A DNA stretch of 64,000 nucleotides from JADKIH01 sp031385005 (GCA_031385005.1 JANNBB010000008.1:1-64000), one strand, 5' to 3'. Positions 9,512-18,800 are shown, counted from the stretch's first letter. Translations and numbers: made by a program. Notes: generated by a model from the letters alone, not told the origin.

Positions 9512-10693
9512 TCATGCTTTCAATGAATCCTTGAGTTTGGCATCGACAATTTTCTTCCTTAACACCATATTCTCTTTAAACAAATCGATCTTCTTATTGT
9601 TATCAATTTTCAGATACCGCATAAATGCCCGTTCGGTCTTATGTCCGCTGATGGCCATAATGAGGGTGACAGGCATACCGTTCAAAAAGTGATTGGTGCA
9701 AAAGGACCTGCGGCAGGTGTGGGAGGTAACCAGTTCATATTTTTTGAAGATGACTTCCCGTTTTTTATTTGCTTGAGTTTTGAGGAGTGAAACTTCTTCT
9801 GTTATACCGGCTGATTTACACAACTGGCGGATGATGCGGTTGAATTCTGTTATGCTTTCATATTGCGGGGGATTGTTCGCATACTTTTTTAATACAAGTT
9901 GCAAAGTGTCTGTGCATACAGGGACAATTACTTTCTTGGAAATTTTTTTCTGGTGAATTTCTATCCTGTCTTTTTTGATGTGATGGCTTTTCAATCGGGA
10001 GAAGTCACTGAAGCGTAATCCGGTTTCGCAGCCAATGATGAACAAGTCGCGGACGGTTTCTTCTTTTTCATCTTTCAGCTCGAGTTGCATTAAACTGTCG
10101 ATCTCCTCTTCGTTCAGGTAAATGCTGTCCACTTCCTCTGTCTTTGTGACCAGGTGTTTCAGACTGTAGGGTTGAATGATCTCCCGGCTAAAACACCAGT
10201 TCAGAAAAACTTTTAAATTTTTATACTGTTTGCCAATGGTATTGACGGTAAGGCCTTTCTCACCATTCGAATTAATGGCTTGATGCGTGAGGTATTCGTC
10301 AAAGATTTCGAGGAAGCCGCCGGAGCGGTTTTTAAAAAGCAACAAATTTAATGGCGAGCCAAAAATGGATTCCGTTTTTAACAAGTGCTTGCGCAGTGAA
10401 TTGTCGTAGTCGCGGCTGTCGGGTAAAACCGATTTTTTGTATTTTATAAAAGCATCGAAATGTGTCCAGAAAACGGAAGCATTGAATTTTTCTCTCGGGC
10501 TGTTGAAAATTTTCAGCACTTCTTTTTTCATGCGCTCGGGCTCCAGGCTAATGCCAAGATCTAAATGATCGTTGTACACCTTCAGGATTATCCGGCTCCA
10601 GTCCTGCAGTCCTTTGTTGATTTCAGAAGAGCCGGCATACTCCATGACTTCACGTACCTGTTGACTTTTCTTATTCCAGTACCTGGGAGGCAC
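9512..10693 (-). CDS. Tyrosine recombinase (phage/ICE integrase type), main open frame
   Basis: The frame encodes the core-binding and catalytic domains of a Bacteroidota-type tyrosine integrase. In the numbering of this 393-residue frame the catalytic residues are present: R227 in ETGLRFSDF, a Lys in ISKKVIVP (253/254), H325 and R328 in SHTCRRSF, H351 in SGHKTERA and nucleophile Y360 in FMRYLKI. The frame opens at a GTG codon, but it starts in the middle of the motif VPPRYWNKK, which in this family lies about 35 residues after the start. The missing N-terminus is in another frame just upstream (see 10714-10800). So the gene is either frameshifted and inactive, expressed by slippage, or affected by a sequencing error. 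It probably mobilised the element to its left. Confidence 0.8.
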   Translation of the reverse strand: MPPRYWNKKSQQVREVMEYAGSSEINKGLQDWSRIILKVYNDHLDLGISLEPERMKKEVLKIFNSPREKFNASVFWTHFDAFIKYKKSVLPDSRDYDNSLRKHLLKTESIFGSPLNLLLFKNRSGGFLEIFDEYLTHQAINSNGEKGLTVNTIGKQYKNLKVFLNWCFSREIIQPYSLKHLVTKTEEVDSIYLNEEEIDSLMQLELKDEKEETVRDLFIIGCETGLRFSDFSRLKSHHIKKDRIEIHQKKISKKVIVPVCTDTLQLVLKKYANNPPQYESITEFNRIIRQLCKSAGITEEVSLLKTQANKKREVIFKKYELVTSHTCRRSFCTNHFLNGMPVTLIMAISGHKTERAFMRYLKIDNNKKIDLFKENMVLRKKIVDAKLKDSLKA

Positions 10694-10713
10694 GCTAAAA
10701 CCGGTAGAAAGCT

Positions 10714-10800
10714 TTAAGCGTTGTTGTCGTAATTAAAAACGCGCATGATTACGGAGGATTTTGCCGTCTCATTATTGAGGTTAAATTTTACAATTGCCAT
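10714..10800 (-). pseudogene. Frameshifted N-terminal piece of the tyrosine recombinase
   Basis: From ATG at 10800 the sequence reads MAIVKFNLNNETAKSSVIMR and then VFNYDNNA before a TAA at 10716-10714. Shifting back one base at GCT/TAA gives the continuation LKLSTGFSVPPRYW, which joins directly into the main recombinase frame and matches the usual arm-binding N-terminus of this family (beta-strands, then STG-S-PP-YW). One lost T in the short T/A run near 10713-10717 explains the break. The context GCTTAAAGC is not a classical slippery heptamer. Confidence 0.75.
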
Positions 10801-10834
10801 AGGGAAATTTATAAAATAAAGGTAAAAAAAAAGA

Positions 10835-10855
10835 GCGGTCAGATCGCGGTCAGAT
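10835..10855. repeat. Tandem 10-bp repeat upstream of the recombinase
   Basis: GCGGTCAGAT occurs at 10835-10844 and again at 10846-10855, a period of 11 bp, about one helical turn. It lies 35-55 bases before the recombinase ATG and between that gene and the tRNA-like att core. Such phased repeats are typical of integrase arm sites or excisionase/autorepressor sites; assignment is inference. Confidence 0.5.
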
Positions 10856-10920
10856 TAACTTTATAAAGCTTAATTTTCACACCTCAAAAAATCAGCAATA
10901 ACATGTGTAACACTGTGTAC

Positions 10921-10940
10921 TACAGTTAACTACAGTTAAA
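10921..10940. repeat. Tandem TACAGTTAA repeat near putative att core
   Basis: TACAGTTAAC at 10921-10930 is followed by TACAGTTAAA at 10931-10940, with exact 10-bp periodicity. It sits 40 bases from the tRNA-like core. It is a second candidate arm-type binding set for the neighbouring recombinase. Confidence 0.45.
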
Positions 10941-10980
10941 ATAAGTAAACTTGAGTAAATTGAAAAAAACGCAGTTCCTC

Positions 10981-10996
10981 ATCCCGTCCGGACCGC
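10981..10996 (+). other. tRNA 3'-end remnant (Asp-like), probable att core
   Basis: ATCCCGTCCGGACCGC reads as the end of a tRNA: T-stem half CCCGT, acceptor strand CCGGACC, discriminator G. The T-loop and everything 5' of it do not fold, so this is only a fragment. An intrinsic terminator follows immediately, as expected after a real tRNA gene. A G discriminator and this T-stem/acceptor fit tRNA-Asp best, but identity is not proven. This is what a displaced 3' end looks like after site-specific integration into a tRNA gene. Confidence 0.5.
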
Positions 10997-11008
10997 AAAT
11001 AAATACAA

Positions 11009-11041
11009 GGCCTTGGAGATCAATATTTTCAAGGCTTTTTT
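11009..11041 (+). terminator. Intrinsic terminator after the tRNA remnant
   Basis: GCCTTG at 11010-11015 pairs with CAAGGC at 11030-11035 around a 14-nt loop, followed by six T. No plus-strand gene precedes it other than the tRNA-like fragment, supporting the idea that it once terminated that tRNA. Confidence 0.75.
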
Positions 11042-11316
11042 GTTGGTATTAGGTTTAGAATATTTTTTAATCTGAAACTTTTGCCGGATGACCAACTATT
11101 GTTCAGCTATATTCATTCGTGATTCGCGAATTATGAGATCTATATGATAGTAGAAAGTAGCCAGATTTTTTGACAGTTTGTGATTATAATTTAAGGCACT
11201 CAAACATTCCCCGAGCGGAGGTTTGTCTTTAATGATGAATCTGTGTCCTTTTTGAGTTTTTCAGGATTGTCACGACTATGTTAGGCTTTGACAAATCCGG
11301 AATCTTTATGCTGAGC

Positions 11317-11387
11317 GGGCAGGTTTTGTGAATTTAATTCTCTATTTCCCTTCGAAATATTGCAAATCAAATTCACAAAACCTGCCC
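11317..11387. repeat. Perfect 19-bp inverted repeat with 33-nt spacer
   Basis: The 19 bases at 11317-11335 (GGGCAGGTTTTGTGAATTT) are exactly reverse-complemented at 11369-11387. It lies just upstream of the direct repeats and promoter of the DUF4143 ATPase. The perfect arms could be a relic of a small mobile element or a cruciform-forming regulatory site. Confidence 0.8.
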
Positions 11388-11398
11388 AGTCGAAGTAT

Positions 11399-11470
11399 AA
11401 TTCCATTTTTGTATATTTATACAAATCCGGAATTTAATTCCATTTATGTATATTTGTGCAAATCCGGAAT
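11399..11470. repeat. Two 35-bp direct repeats with palindromic core in ATPase promoter
   Basis: Units at 11399-11433 and 11436-11470 match at 32 of 35 positions. The first contains the dyad TTTGTATATTTATACAAA, and both end in CAAATCCGGAAT. A third partial copy, ACAAATCCGGAAT, is at 11291-11303. The second unit ends two bases before the likely ATG at 11473, so it covers the region where a ribosome binding site would be. They are candidate operators controlling the ATPase. Confidence 0.75.
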
Positions 11471-11472
11471 CG

Positions 11473-12627
11473 ATGATCACACGTGCCATACTTTCAGAAG
11501 CCAGATATTCACTGAAGCAGTTTCGCGCTTTATGCATTACAGGTCCCAGGCAGAGCGGTAAAACCACGCTCAGTAAGTTGTTGCTGAAGGGGAAACCTTA
11601 TGTGAATTTTGAAGATCCTTCCATTGAATCTGAATTTCTGGCTGACCCTGGAAAGTTTCTGGAACAATTTTCAAAAGGAGGTGTCCTGGATGAAGTACAG
11701 AGAGTGCCGGAAATTTTCAGGTATCTGCAAGTCCTGCTGGATAAACGCACTTCAAGAGGGCAGTTTGTATTGACAGGATCGAATAATTTTTTATTGTATC
11801 AGCAGATATCGCAATCATTAGCGGGTCGGGCAGGATATCTTACCTTGCTACCTTTGAGTTATGCTGAAATGAAAGAATCAAAACTACCTGTAAATGACAT
11901 TTTGGTCAATATCCTTTCAGGCGGCTACCCGGAAATTGTTTCCAAGAAGCTGAATCCTCAGAAATGGCTACAAAGTTATATCCACACGTATGTTCAACGT
12001 GATGTTCGCCAGTTGAAGAACATCAATAATCTGACTGCCTTTAACAAGCTGATTCAACTGTGTGCGAATCATGCCGGTCAGTTATTGAACAGAGATGAGT
12101 TTGCCAAACAGATCGGTATTGATTCCAAGACTGTTCAGTCCTGGATCGGCCTTCTCGAAGCGAGCTATATTATATTTCTTTTGCAGCCCTGGCACAATAA
12201 TCTGAATAAAAGAATAATAAAGAGCCCCAAAATCTATTTTTACGACACAGGACTGTTGTGCACATTATTACAAGTGAATTCCAGGGATAGATTAAAGCGA
12301 CATTCTATGTTTGGAGCTATTTTCGAAAACTGGTGTGTTGCAGAGATAAAGAAGAATAGAGCTAACCAGGGTATGAACGATGGCATGTTTTACTTCAGAG
12401 ACCATCTTGGAAATGAAATCGATCTTATAATTGATAAAGAAACAGGCCCACAAGCCATTGAAATCAAATCCTCATTAAAGAAAGACCATAAACTGTTATC
12501 CGGCCTCAAGTATTGGAGCAAATATCAACCATCATCTAATGGGTTACTTCTTTATCAAGGTGAAGATAGTGAAGCGGATTATCCTTTACTCAATTATATT
12601 TCCTGGAAAAACATTCACCAGTTGTGA
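11473..12627 (+). CDS. AAA ATPase with C-terminal DUF4143 domain
   Basis: The 384-residue protein has a Walker A motif GPRQSGKT at 24-31, a Walker B VLDEVQ at 71-76, a sensor-like LTGSNNFLL segment, and from about residue 200 the winged-helix plus nuclease-like DUF4143 region ending in IDLIIDKETGPQAIEIKSS. This family is abundant, multicopy and poorly understood, and is often carried on accessory DNA. I place the start at ATG 11473 (MITRAILSEA). An in-frame ATG at 11446 would lie inside the promoter repeat and add nine unlikely residues. It stands alone in a region of gene debris. Confidence 0.85.
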   Translation: MITRAILSEARYSLKQFRALCITGPRQSGKTTLSKLLLKGKPYVNFEDPSIESEFLADPGKFLEQFSKGGVLDEVQRVPEIFRYLQVLLDKRTSRGQFVLTGSNNFLLYQQISQSLAGRAGYLTLLPLSYAEMKESKLPVNDILVNILSGGYPEIVSKKLNPQKWLQSYIHTYVQRDVRQLKNINNLTAFNKLIQLCANHAGQLLNRDEFAKQIGIDSKTVQSWIGLLEASYIIFLLQPWHNNLNKRIIKSPKIYFYDTGLLCTLLQVNSRDRLKRHSMFGAIFENWCVAEIKKNRANQGMNDGMFYFRDHLGNEIDLIIDKETGPQAIEIKSSLKKDHKLLSGLKYWSKYQPSSNGLLLYQGEDSEADYPLLNYISWKNIHQL

Positions 12628-12773
12628 CGGCGTAAATGTCTTATTGAAATTATATGGTTTTATCTAATAATAACATTGGGTCAGTGTAAGCTTTACCAAA
12701 ATCCGGCCAATTAAAAATGGATCAATCTTTTTAAAATTCTAAACCTAAAGTTCAAAATTCTAAACCCGGAATT

Positions 12774-12899
12774 TTAATTGTCATAGGTAAAATGGCGTAT
12801 TATATACGTTAACGCCACCCCTGCTCGCTCCGCAAACTCTTCCTGAGTAAGATTGGCTTCTTTTCGTTTATCTTTAACAAATTGTGCTAATGTTTTCAT
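12774..12899 (-). pseudogene. Truncated HipB/XRE-family antitoxin-like regulator
   Basis: From ATG at 12899 the frame gives MKTLAQFVKDKRKEANLTQ then EEFAERAGVALT, the typical start of short HTH_3 (y4mF/HipB-like) regulators of about 70 residues. After residue 31 the similarity is lost and a stop comes at 12774, so only helices 1-3 of the HTH remain. No HipA-like toxin gene is visible beside it. The upstream dyad is still intact. Confidence 0.65.
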
Positions 12900-12996
12900 T
12901 ATATGCTTTTGCAACGATTTACAGCAAAATTAGTAAATTATATGCTAATACATATAGAAAGTAAAAATAGTAACAAATTATATTCAAAAGCATATA
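12900..12996. promoter_or_regulatory. Operator-like inverted repeat upstream of truncated HipB-like gene
   Basis: TATATGCTTTTG at 12900-12911 is perfectly inverted as CAAAAGCATATA at 12985-12996, with an additional TATATGC half-site near 12940. It adjoins the start codon of the HipB-like fragment and fits an autoregulatory operator of a toxin-antitoxin locus. Confidence 0.5.
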
Positions 12997-13032
12997 ATTT
13001 TATATGAAAGCAAAATCTCATTACTGATAATA

Positions 13033-13286
13033 AATCCCTATTCCCCGGGTGCAGGAACTAGACCTCCGGAGCTTACCGGTAAAGAAAGTCTTAGGCGGGC
13101 AATGCAGATTTCTGTTGCACATATTTGAAATGGGTTAAATGCAAAAAGCATTTTGATGGTTGGCCACAGCTAATTAAAAAAGGAATGATATGGAGTCCGA
13201 ACCACGGTGAAACAGCATTTACCGTTCCTCTTTTTGATGAATACATGCAAAGAATTATGACCGGTAAAGAATGGAGAAGTAAATAA
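13033..13286 (+). pseudogene. Internally deleted AAA ATPase (N- and C-terminal remnants)
   Basis: At 13033-13128 one frame reads NPYSPGAGTRPPELTGKESL, the characteristic start of an ORC-like AAA ATPase family of about 400 residues, and then meets a TGA. Downstream in another frame, ending at TAA 13284-13286, is WPQLIKKGMIWSPNHG followed by ETAFTVPLFDEYMQRIM, the characteristic end of the same family. The P-loop and about 300 central residues are missing. This is a deletion-plus-frameshift relic. Confidence 0.6.
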
Positions 13287-13460
13287 ATTTTGGTTTTTTT
13301 ATTTCAAAGTTCAAAACACCGTTCGCACGAACTTAACTTTCGATTTGATTGAAGGGATATTAGTCGTGCTTACTACTCCGAGCGGGCTAGCGGAAAGGTA
13401 ATGGGAACCGGCACAACGGATTACTAAATCAAAAATGAGAAACTGTGTTTTCTGACTTTT

Positions 13461-13748
13461 TTGTTTTATATTGTATTCAGAATCGCTATTAGAATTTATA
13501 TTTCTAATTATCCAATAAATTATTTCGAACAATTGAAAAGCAATGATCCCTTACACGGTATTACCCTCGAAGCGATCGTAAAGCATCTGGTGGATCATTT
13601 TGGCTGGGAAGAACTCGGCAGGAATATTCCAATCAATTGCTTCAGAAAAGATCCCAGCATTAAATCCAGTCTTACCTTTTTACGAAAAACACCGTGGGCA
13701 AGGAAAAGAGTTGAAGAGTTGTATGTGGAGTTGGTTGCTTCAACATAA
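13461..13748 (+). CDS. VF530/DUF2132 family small DNA-binding-like protein
   Basis: The conserved core NDPLHGITLEAIVKHLV, GWEELGRNIPINCF and SLTFLRKTPWARKRVEELY matches the VF530 (DUF2132) family, small proteins of about 70-85 residues thought from structure to bind DNA. The core begins near position 13540. The only ATG is at 13461 and gives an unusual hydrophobic 25-residue extension; a TTG at 13533 would give a product of the usual size, so the true start is uncertain. It is convergent with the lipoprotein gene at 13820. Confidence 0.75.
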   Translation: MFYIVFRIAIRIYISNYPINYFEQLKSNDPLHGITLEAIVKHLVDHFGWEELGRNIPINCFRKDPSIKSSLTFLRKTPWARKRVEELYVELVAST

Positions 13749-13819
13749 CCTTTATTATCCAACTAATAAAAATTCTATTTCGACAATGAATAGATATTTG
13801 CTACCGGCAGATTCGAGAA

Positions 13820-14821
13820 TTAATATGGCTGCGCCAACAAAACATATTTTTGATAATACAAACTTTTCCCTTTTAGCTCAGTATATTTTAAAACATCTGC
13901 ATTTGACAGATTGTATAACGACTTGGCGTCATTATACAAGGAGCCATAATAAGAACGGTTATAACCCGTGGTTGCATACATGTTGAATAAGAAGGAAGTT
14001 TCAAGAGATTGTAACTCTATTATCGGGTAATCGAGCTTATTAAACTTTTTCGCTGATTTAGTTATTCCTCCATAGGAAGAAGTACCCTGATCGAGTCTGT
14101 ATTTTATCCGGTTATCCCACTTGCCATAACCGGCTGCAGTAGATAAATAATCAGAAACAGATACATAATTGGATAAAAATATTCCGTCACAATAGTAAAC
14201 CATGGAATCTACTGCACTTTGGGGGTTGGAGTAATTTTTCCCCATCCATCCCGTATAAAAATAAAATTTAGCTCCATACTTATTGCACATCGTTCTTGTT
14301 AATCGTAATAGCGTAAAGCATCCGGCATAATCATAAGTAACCCAAGGTTCCTTCTCTGTCAGCGGTGCGACGATTGTTCGTAAATCAGGATAGGAAGTAT
14401 ATAAAGCATCCCACGTAGCAATTTCAGAGGTTTCCCTGATATCACAGGTAATTAATTTAATCCCATATGAACTCACGGCTTTGCGGCAAAATGCAGCGAA
14501 CTTACTTCTTTCTGTAGGTGTTGTCATTGAATTGCGGGCATAACAGTTAATCATGTTGCCGCCTTTCCTTTTTAAATAATCAAGGAAGGTGTTTTCGCTG
14601 GTGACGTTTCCAATTACCAGGTATGTCGGATGTGTATAAATTCCGAACAATTCGGGAAGTACAAGATTACTTGCCCTTTGAACGGAAGAAGAAATATCTT
14701 CTGTCACAGCCGGCTCAACGAGTAATTCTTCTTTTTTACAGGAAGTGAAAAAAAGTGAAAAACTTATCAGGATTAATGCCGGAATGAAATAAATTCCCGA
14801 AGAAGAATGCTTTTTTATCAT
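13820..14821 (-). CDS. Lipoprotein of unknown function, possibly TIM-barrel glycosidase-like
   Basis: The 333-residue product has a lipoprotein signal: a hydrophobic stretch followed by LFFTSC at about residues 23-28, then KKEE. The rest is soluble, with segments such as IKLITCDIRE, KFYFYTGWMG and YCDGIFLSNYV that resemble beta-strand ends of a TIM barrel. I see no recognised catalytic motif and do not assign a family. It is divergent from the small membrane protein at 15034, with about 210 bases between them. Location is probably the outer membrane or periplasm. Confidence 0.7.
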   Translation of the reverse strand: MIKKHSSSGIYFIPALILISFSLFFTSCKKEELLVEPAVTEDISSSVQRASNLVLPELFGIYTHPTYLVIGNVTSENTFLDYLKRKGGNMINCYARNSMTTPTERSKFAAFCRKAVSSYGIKLITCDIRETSEIATWDALYTSYPDLRTIVAPLTEKEPWVTYDYAGCFTLLRLTRTMCNKYGAKFYFYTGWMGKNYSNPQSAVDSMVYYCDGIFLSNYVSVSDYLSTAAGYGKWDNRIKYRLDQGTSSYGGITKSAKKFNKLDYPIIELQSLETSFLFNMYATTGYNRSYYGSLYNDAKSLYNLSNADVLKYTELKGKSLYYQKYVLLAQPY

Positions 14822-15033
14822 TGGTGTTTTGTATTTAAGACTGAGTTGAATAATCTTATAGATTGACGTTTAATCTTTATATGTTAAATAAAACTGAAAT
14901 ATTATTATTGTTGTCGAGCAAGGGGTTTTCACCTTACTTGTCAGTCAATAATTCCGCTCTGTTGTTATTGATAAGATGTGATTTAACGGGCGTTTCCGAG
15001 ATTGTAATGGTACTTACAGAATTTGGGTTTTAA

Positions 15034-15444
15034 ATGAACTCCGGAAACTACCGGTTTAAGGGGTGGATTCTGCTGATATGCGCTTTCCTGCTTAACTTTC
15101 CCTTTAGCTGTTTTATAAAAAAACCTTTTTCCATAAACTTTTCAAAAATCCAACAATGGATTGCTGATAATTCTGATTCGCAAAATATTCGTGCAGAACT
15201 CAAAGCTCTGAGGTATAACGATGAAAGGATAAATGCTCACTTGAATGAATTTAAGAATGCGAAATATGGCAAAAGACAAGCTAATGCTTTTATCTTTCTT
15301 GCTGTCGGTGCTATACCGGGTTTTATTAGTTGTCTGCTTGCTCTGATTAATCCTATTCCTGAAATGCATAATTTATTCCTTTATGGCTTAACTTCTATCG
15401 CAACGATCATAATTTTTGCTGGACTTTATCTTCTGTTTGAATAA
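15034..15444 (+). CDS. Small membrane protein of unknown function
   Basis: The 136-residue protein has a hydrophobic N-terminal segment (about 10-26, signal or helix), a polar middle with charged helices, and two predicted transmembrane segments near residues 88-104 and 113-134. No family motif is recognised. It lies alone on the plus strand between a divergent lipoprotein gene and the polysaccharide synthase locus. Confidence 0.6.
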   Translation: MNSGNYRFKGWILLICAFLLNFPFSCFIKKPFSINFSKIQQWIADNSDSQNIRAELKALRYNDERINAHLNEFKNAKYGKRQANAFIFLAVGAIPGFISCLLALINPIPEMHNLFLYGLTSIATIIIFAGLYLLFE

Positions 15445-15829
15445 ATAATTGCTTCACGGACTATTTTCCCCTGAATAACGGCGTGAACAATTAAAACGTC
15501 GAAAAATATTAATAAAAAGTAGTTGTACAACCGGGTTTATTTCTCCTGTTAACTTTCTTGAACCCAAAAATTAAACAATTATTTTTATTTCTGTTGCTAA
15601 AATATTTTTTTATTCATATAAAATGGTAGCATCTGGCCTATTTTCGATTCATTTGTTATCAGCCGAAAACCCTTATCCAGAGCGGTTTCTGACGAAATTT
15701 AAAAATAATTTGCCTAGGAAGACGTTTTCTTCAATTATTTTTAATTTAAAATTTGTTGTTTAACTACAATTAATTATCTTTTGACATTAAAATTTTTGTG
15801 TAAGAATTTTTATTAATCTATTTGTTAAA
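15445..15829. other. AT-rich intergenic region upstream of the GT2-glycosidase fusion
   Basis: These 385 bases hold no supported gene. The sequence is very AT-rich and presumably contains the promoter of the downstream pair. A TTTTGACA followed by AT-rich sequence near 15779-15815 is compatible with a promoter but is not diagnostic. Confidence 0.4.
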
Positions 15830-18800
15830 ATGCGATTCCGACTTAAGAAACTATTTAAGCAAAATGCCAAGTTTTCAATCCTTAGAAGAAAGATACTGAG
15901 GAAACCCACTAAACAGGAAAAGCTGGGTATTCGAATCCTCATTATCATGAGTTTGTTTGCAATGACACTTTTTCTGATCTGGTTTTTTGATCCCGGGAAT
16001 AGGGGAGTATCATGGCTTTATTGGATGCTAACTTTCGCTCTTCTATTTAAAATGCTTAGGTGGTTACACGAATGGTATCACTATTTCGCTGTCAGTTACC
16101 CCGAACCTCCAATTACAATTAATGAAATTAACTGGAGTGTTGATATGTTGACTACTTATTGTAAAGGTGAGCCCTATGATATGGTGTTAAATACGCTCGA
16201 AGCAATGATAGCCGTTACCTATCCGCATACAACATACCTGTGTGATGAGGCCAACGATGAATTTCTGAAAGCAAAATGCCTGGAAATGGGGGTTGTCCAT
16301 ATTACTCGCGAACTCAAAATTGACGCAAAGGCAGGTAACATCAACAATGCCTTAAAAAGCGCTAAAGGTGAAATATGCGTAATCCTGGATCCTGATCACA
16401 CTCCTTTCCCGTATTTTTTAGATGTTGTCTTGCCTTATTTTCAAAATCCTAAAATTGGCTTTGTTCAGGTTGTACAGGCCTATAAAAACTACAATGAAAA
16501 TGCCGTAGCGAAAGGCGCGGCGCAGCAAACATATCAGTTTTATGGCCCTTTAATGATGGGTATGAACAGCTATGGCACTACACAAGCCATTGGAGCCAAT
16601 TGTACCTTCAGGAGAGCTGCACTTGATTCTATAGGCGGTCACGCCCCCGGATTAGCGGAGGATATGCATACGGCCATGCAGCTACATGCTGCCGGATGGA
16701 AATCGGTTTATGTTCCCGAAGTGCTCGCTCTCGGATTAGTTCCTTCTTCCATTTCGGCTTATAATAAACAACAATTGAAATGGGCAAGAGGAACGTTTGA
16801 GTTATTGTTTACTGTTTACCCAAAGCTCTTTCGTAAACTCGACTTCCGTCAAAAGCTGCATTACTTTACCCTTCCTTTGCATTATTTAAGCGGATTCGTT
16901 ACTTTATTTGATATACTTATTCCTGTCATTGCGCTGCTTTTTGCTCTCCCTGTCTGGAAAATAAATGTACCTGATTTTCTTGTTTTATTCCTACCTCTAT
17001 GGGCAATGGCTTTATTAATCAGAGTCTATGCTCAACGTTGGCTAGCTCAAAAACATGAACGCGGAATGCATCTGGTAGGTGGAGTCTTAAGAATGGGTTC
17101 CTGGTGGATTTTTATTCTTGGTTTTTTGTGTACAATTTTCAGAGTGGGCATTCCATACATTCCTACTCCGAAAGAAAATGAGATAGGTAACGACTGGAAA
17201 TCTAGTATCGTTAATATTATTTCACTCGTAATTTGTATACTTGCTATTATTATTGGTCTTCAAATCGATTGGTCGCCATATTCCATTTTCATGGCGGCAT
17301 TTTCACTCATCAACATTATTTGCCTCAGTTATGTCATTCTGATCGGTCAACAAAAACTTCTTCTTAACTTGAAAAGAAAATACAAAGGCATGAAATCTAC
17401 GTCGGCTTTTTTGCGACGAATGTTTCATTTTGCAAAAAAGGGATCTTCTGTAACCTCTTCCTATATCCGAAAATATGCGATAATGTTAGGTGTTGTGTTA
17501 TTTGTTTTTGTTTCCGGTAATGAATACAGAATAAAAAGTTATAATGCTGATTATAATATTGCAGAGATTGTACCGAAAGTAGATCATCTGAATGGCGGAT
17601 TCTACACCGGAATTTATATTCCTGAAATCAATAGCGTACAAACATTAACTGCTGCAGGAAATGTTGAAAAAATGTTGGAAACACATTTCGATATCGTCTC
17701 TATTTATCAATCATGGGGGCCGAATAGCATCGATAGTTTTCCTCTTGATTTGTTAAACACAATTCGTAAACGTGGAAGTATTCCTATGATCACCTGGGAG
17801 CCATATTCCCATAATTTCCCTCAATTTAAAAAAGACAAAAATCTTTCTGTCGATTGGCGAATATTTGACGGAATACTTTCCGGAAAATTTGACAGCTATA
17901 TTGAAGCTTATGCTACTCAAATCAGAAACTTTGGCGAACCTGTAATGATCCGCTTTGCTCACGAAATGGATAATCCGGCTTACCCGTGGTCTTTTTATGG
18001 CGGTGGAAATACTCCGGAAGAATTTATCAATGCTCATCGTTACATTGTAAAGTTTTTCAATAAAATAGGTGCATCCAATGTTTCCTGGGTTTGGAATCCA
18101 TGGGAAGATGACAATCTCGAAAAATATTATCCCGGTGACGACTATGTGGACTGGATTGGACTTACTAACCTGAATTACGGACTTGCCAATTCAAATGGAA
18201 GTTGGGTGAATTTTGAAGACATATATATTCCTTTCCATAAAAAAATCATTGATTATAATAAACCGGTCATGCTTTCTGAATTCGGATCAACTGATTTTGG
18301 AGGCAACAGGGCAGAATGGTTTAAAAATGCTTTTTCAAAAATCGAAACGCAATATCCTGAAATAAAATCCATCGTGTTTTTTTACAGCGATAGTGATAAG
18401 AATTGGGGTGCTACGAAATGGCGTCCAAAGGACGGATCTGCCGTCATTAACTGGACTTTTAATAACGATCTTTCTTCATTAGCTTTTTTAAAGAATGCTT
18501 TTGACACCAAACCATTTAGTGAAAAACTAAATCTGTCAACAGAAGAAGTTTTTTCTGAAGTTAAGTCTACCGACTATCATTCGAAGTTTATTAAAAATGC
18601 TTATCCCGATTTTCAATTAATTGTCGATAATGAACCTTTTTATATTAAAGGTGTCGCTTACAATGTCGGACAAGATTGGCGCGATGGAAATATTCCTCTG
18701 GTAGTTAGCCGTCTTGATGAAGATTTTAGTCTGATCAAAAAAATGGGCGCCAATACTATCCGAAAATATTCTTCTGATATTTATAATTTCAACACATTAA

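Noticed and set aside
10973..10996. A complete tRNA gene at the att-like site
   Set aside because: Upstream of the T-stem half nothing pairs into T-, anticodon or D-arms, so only a 3' remnant can be supported.
11373..11567. Minus-strand open frame across the ATPase promoter repeats
   Set aside because: It is antisense to the ATPase start and the repeats; the product has no family features.
13311..13532. Minus-strand open frame of 73 codons upstream of the VF530-like gene
   Set aside because: It overlaps the VF530-like gene start, has no recognisable motif or signal, and its composition looks like non-coding accessory DNA.
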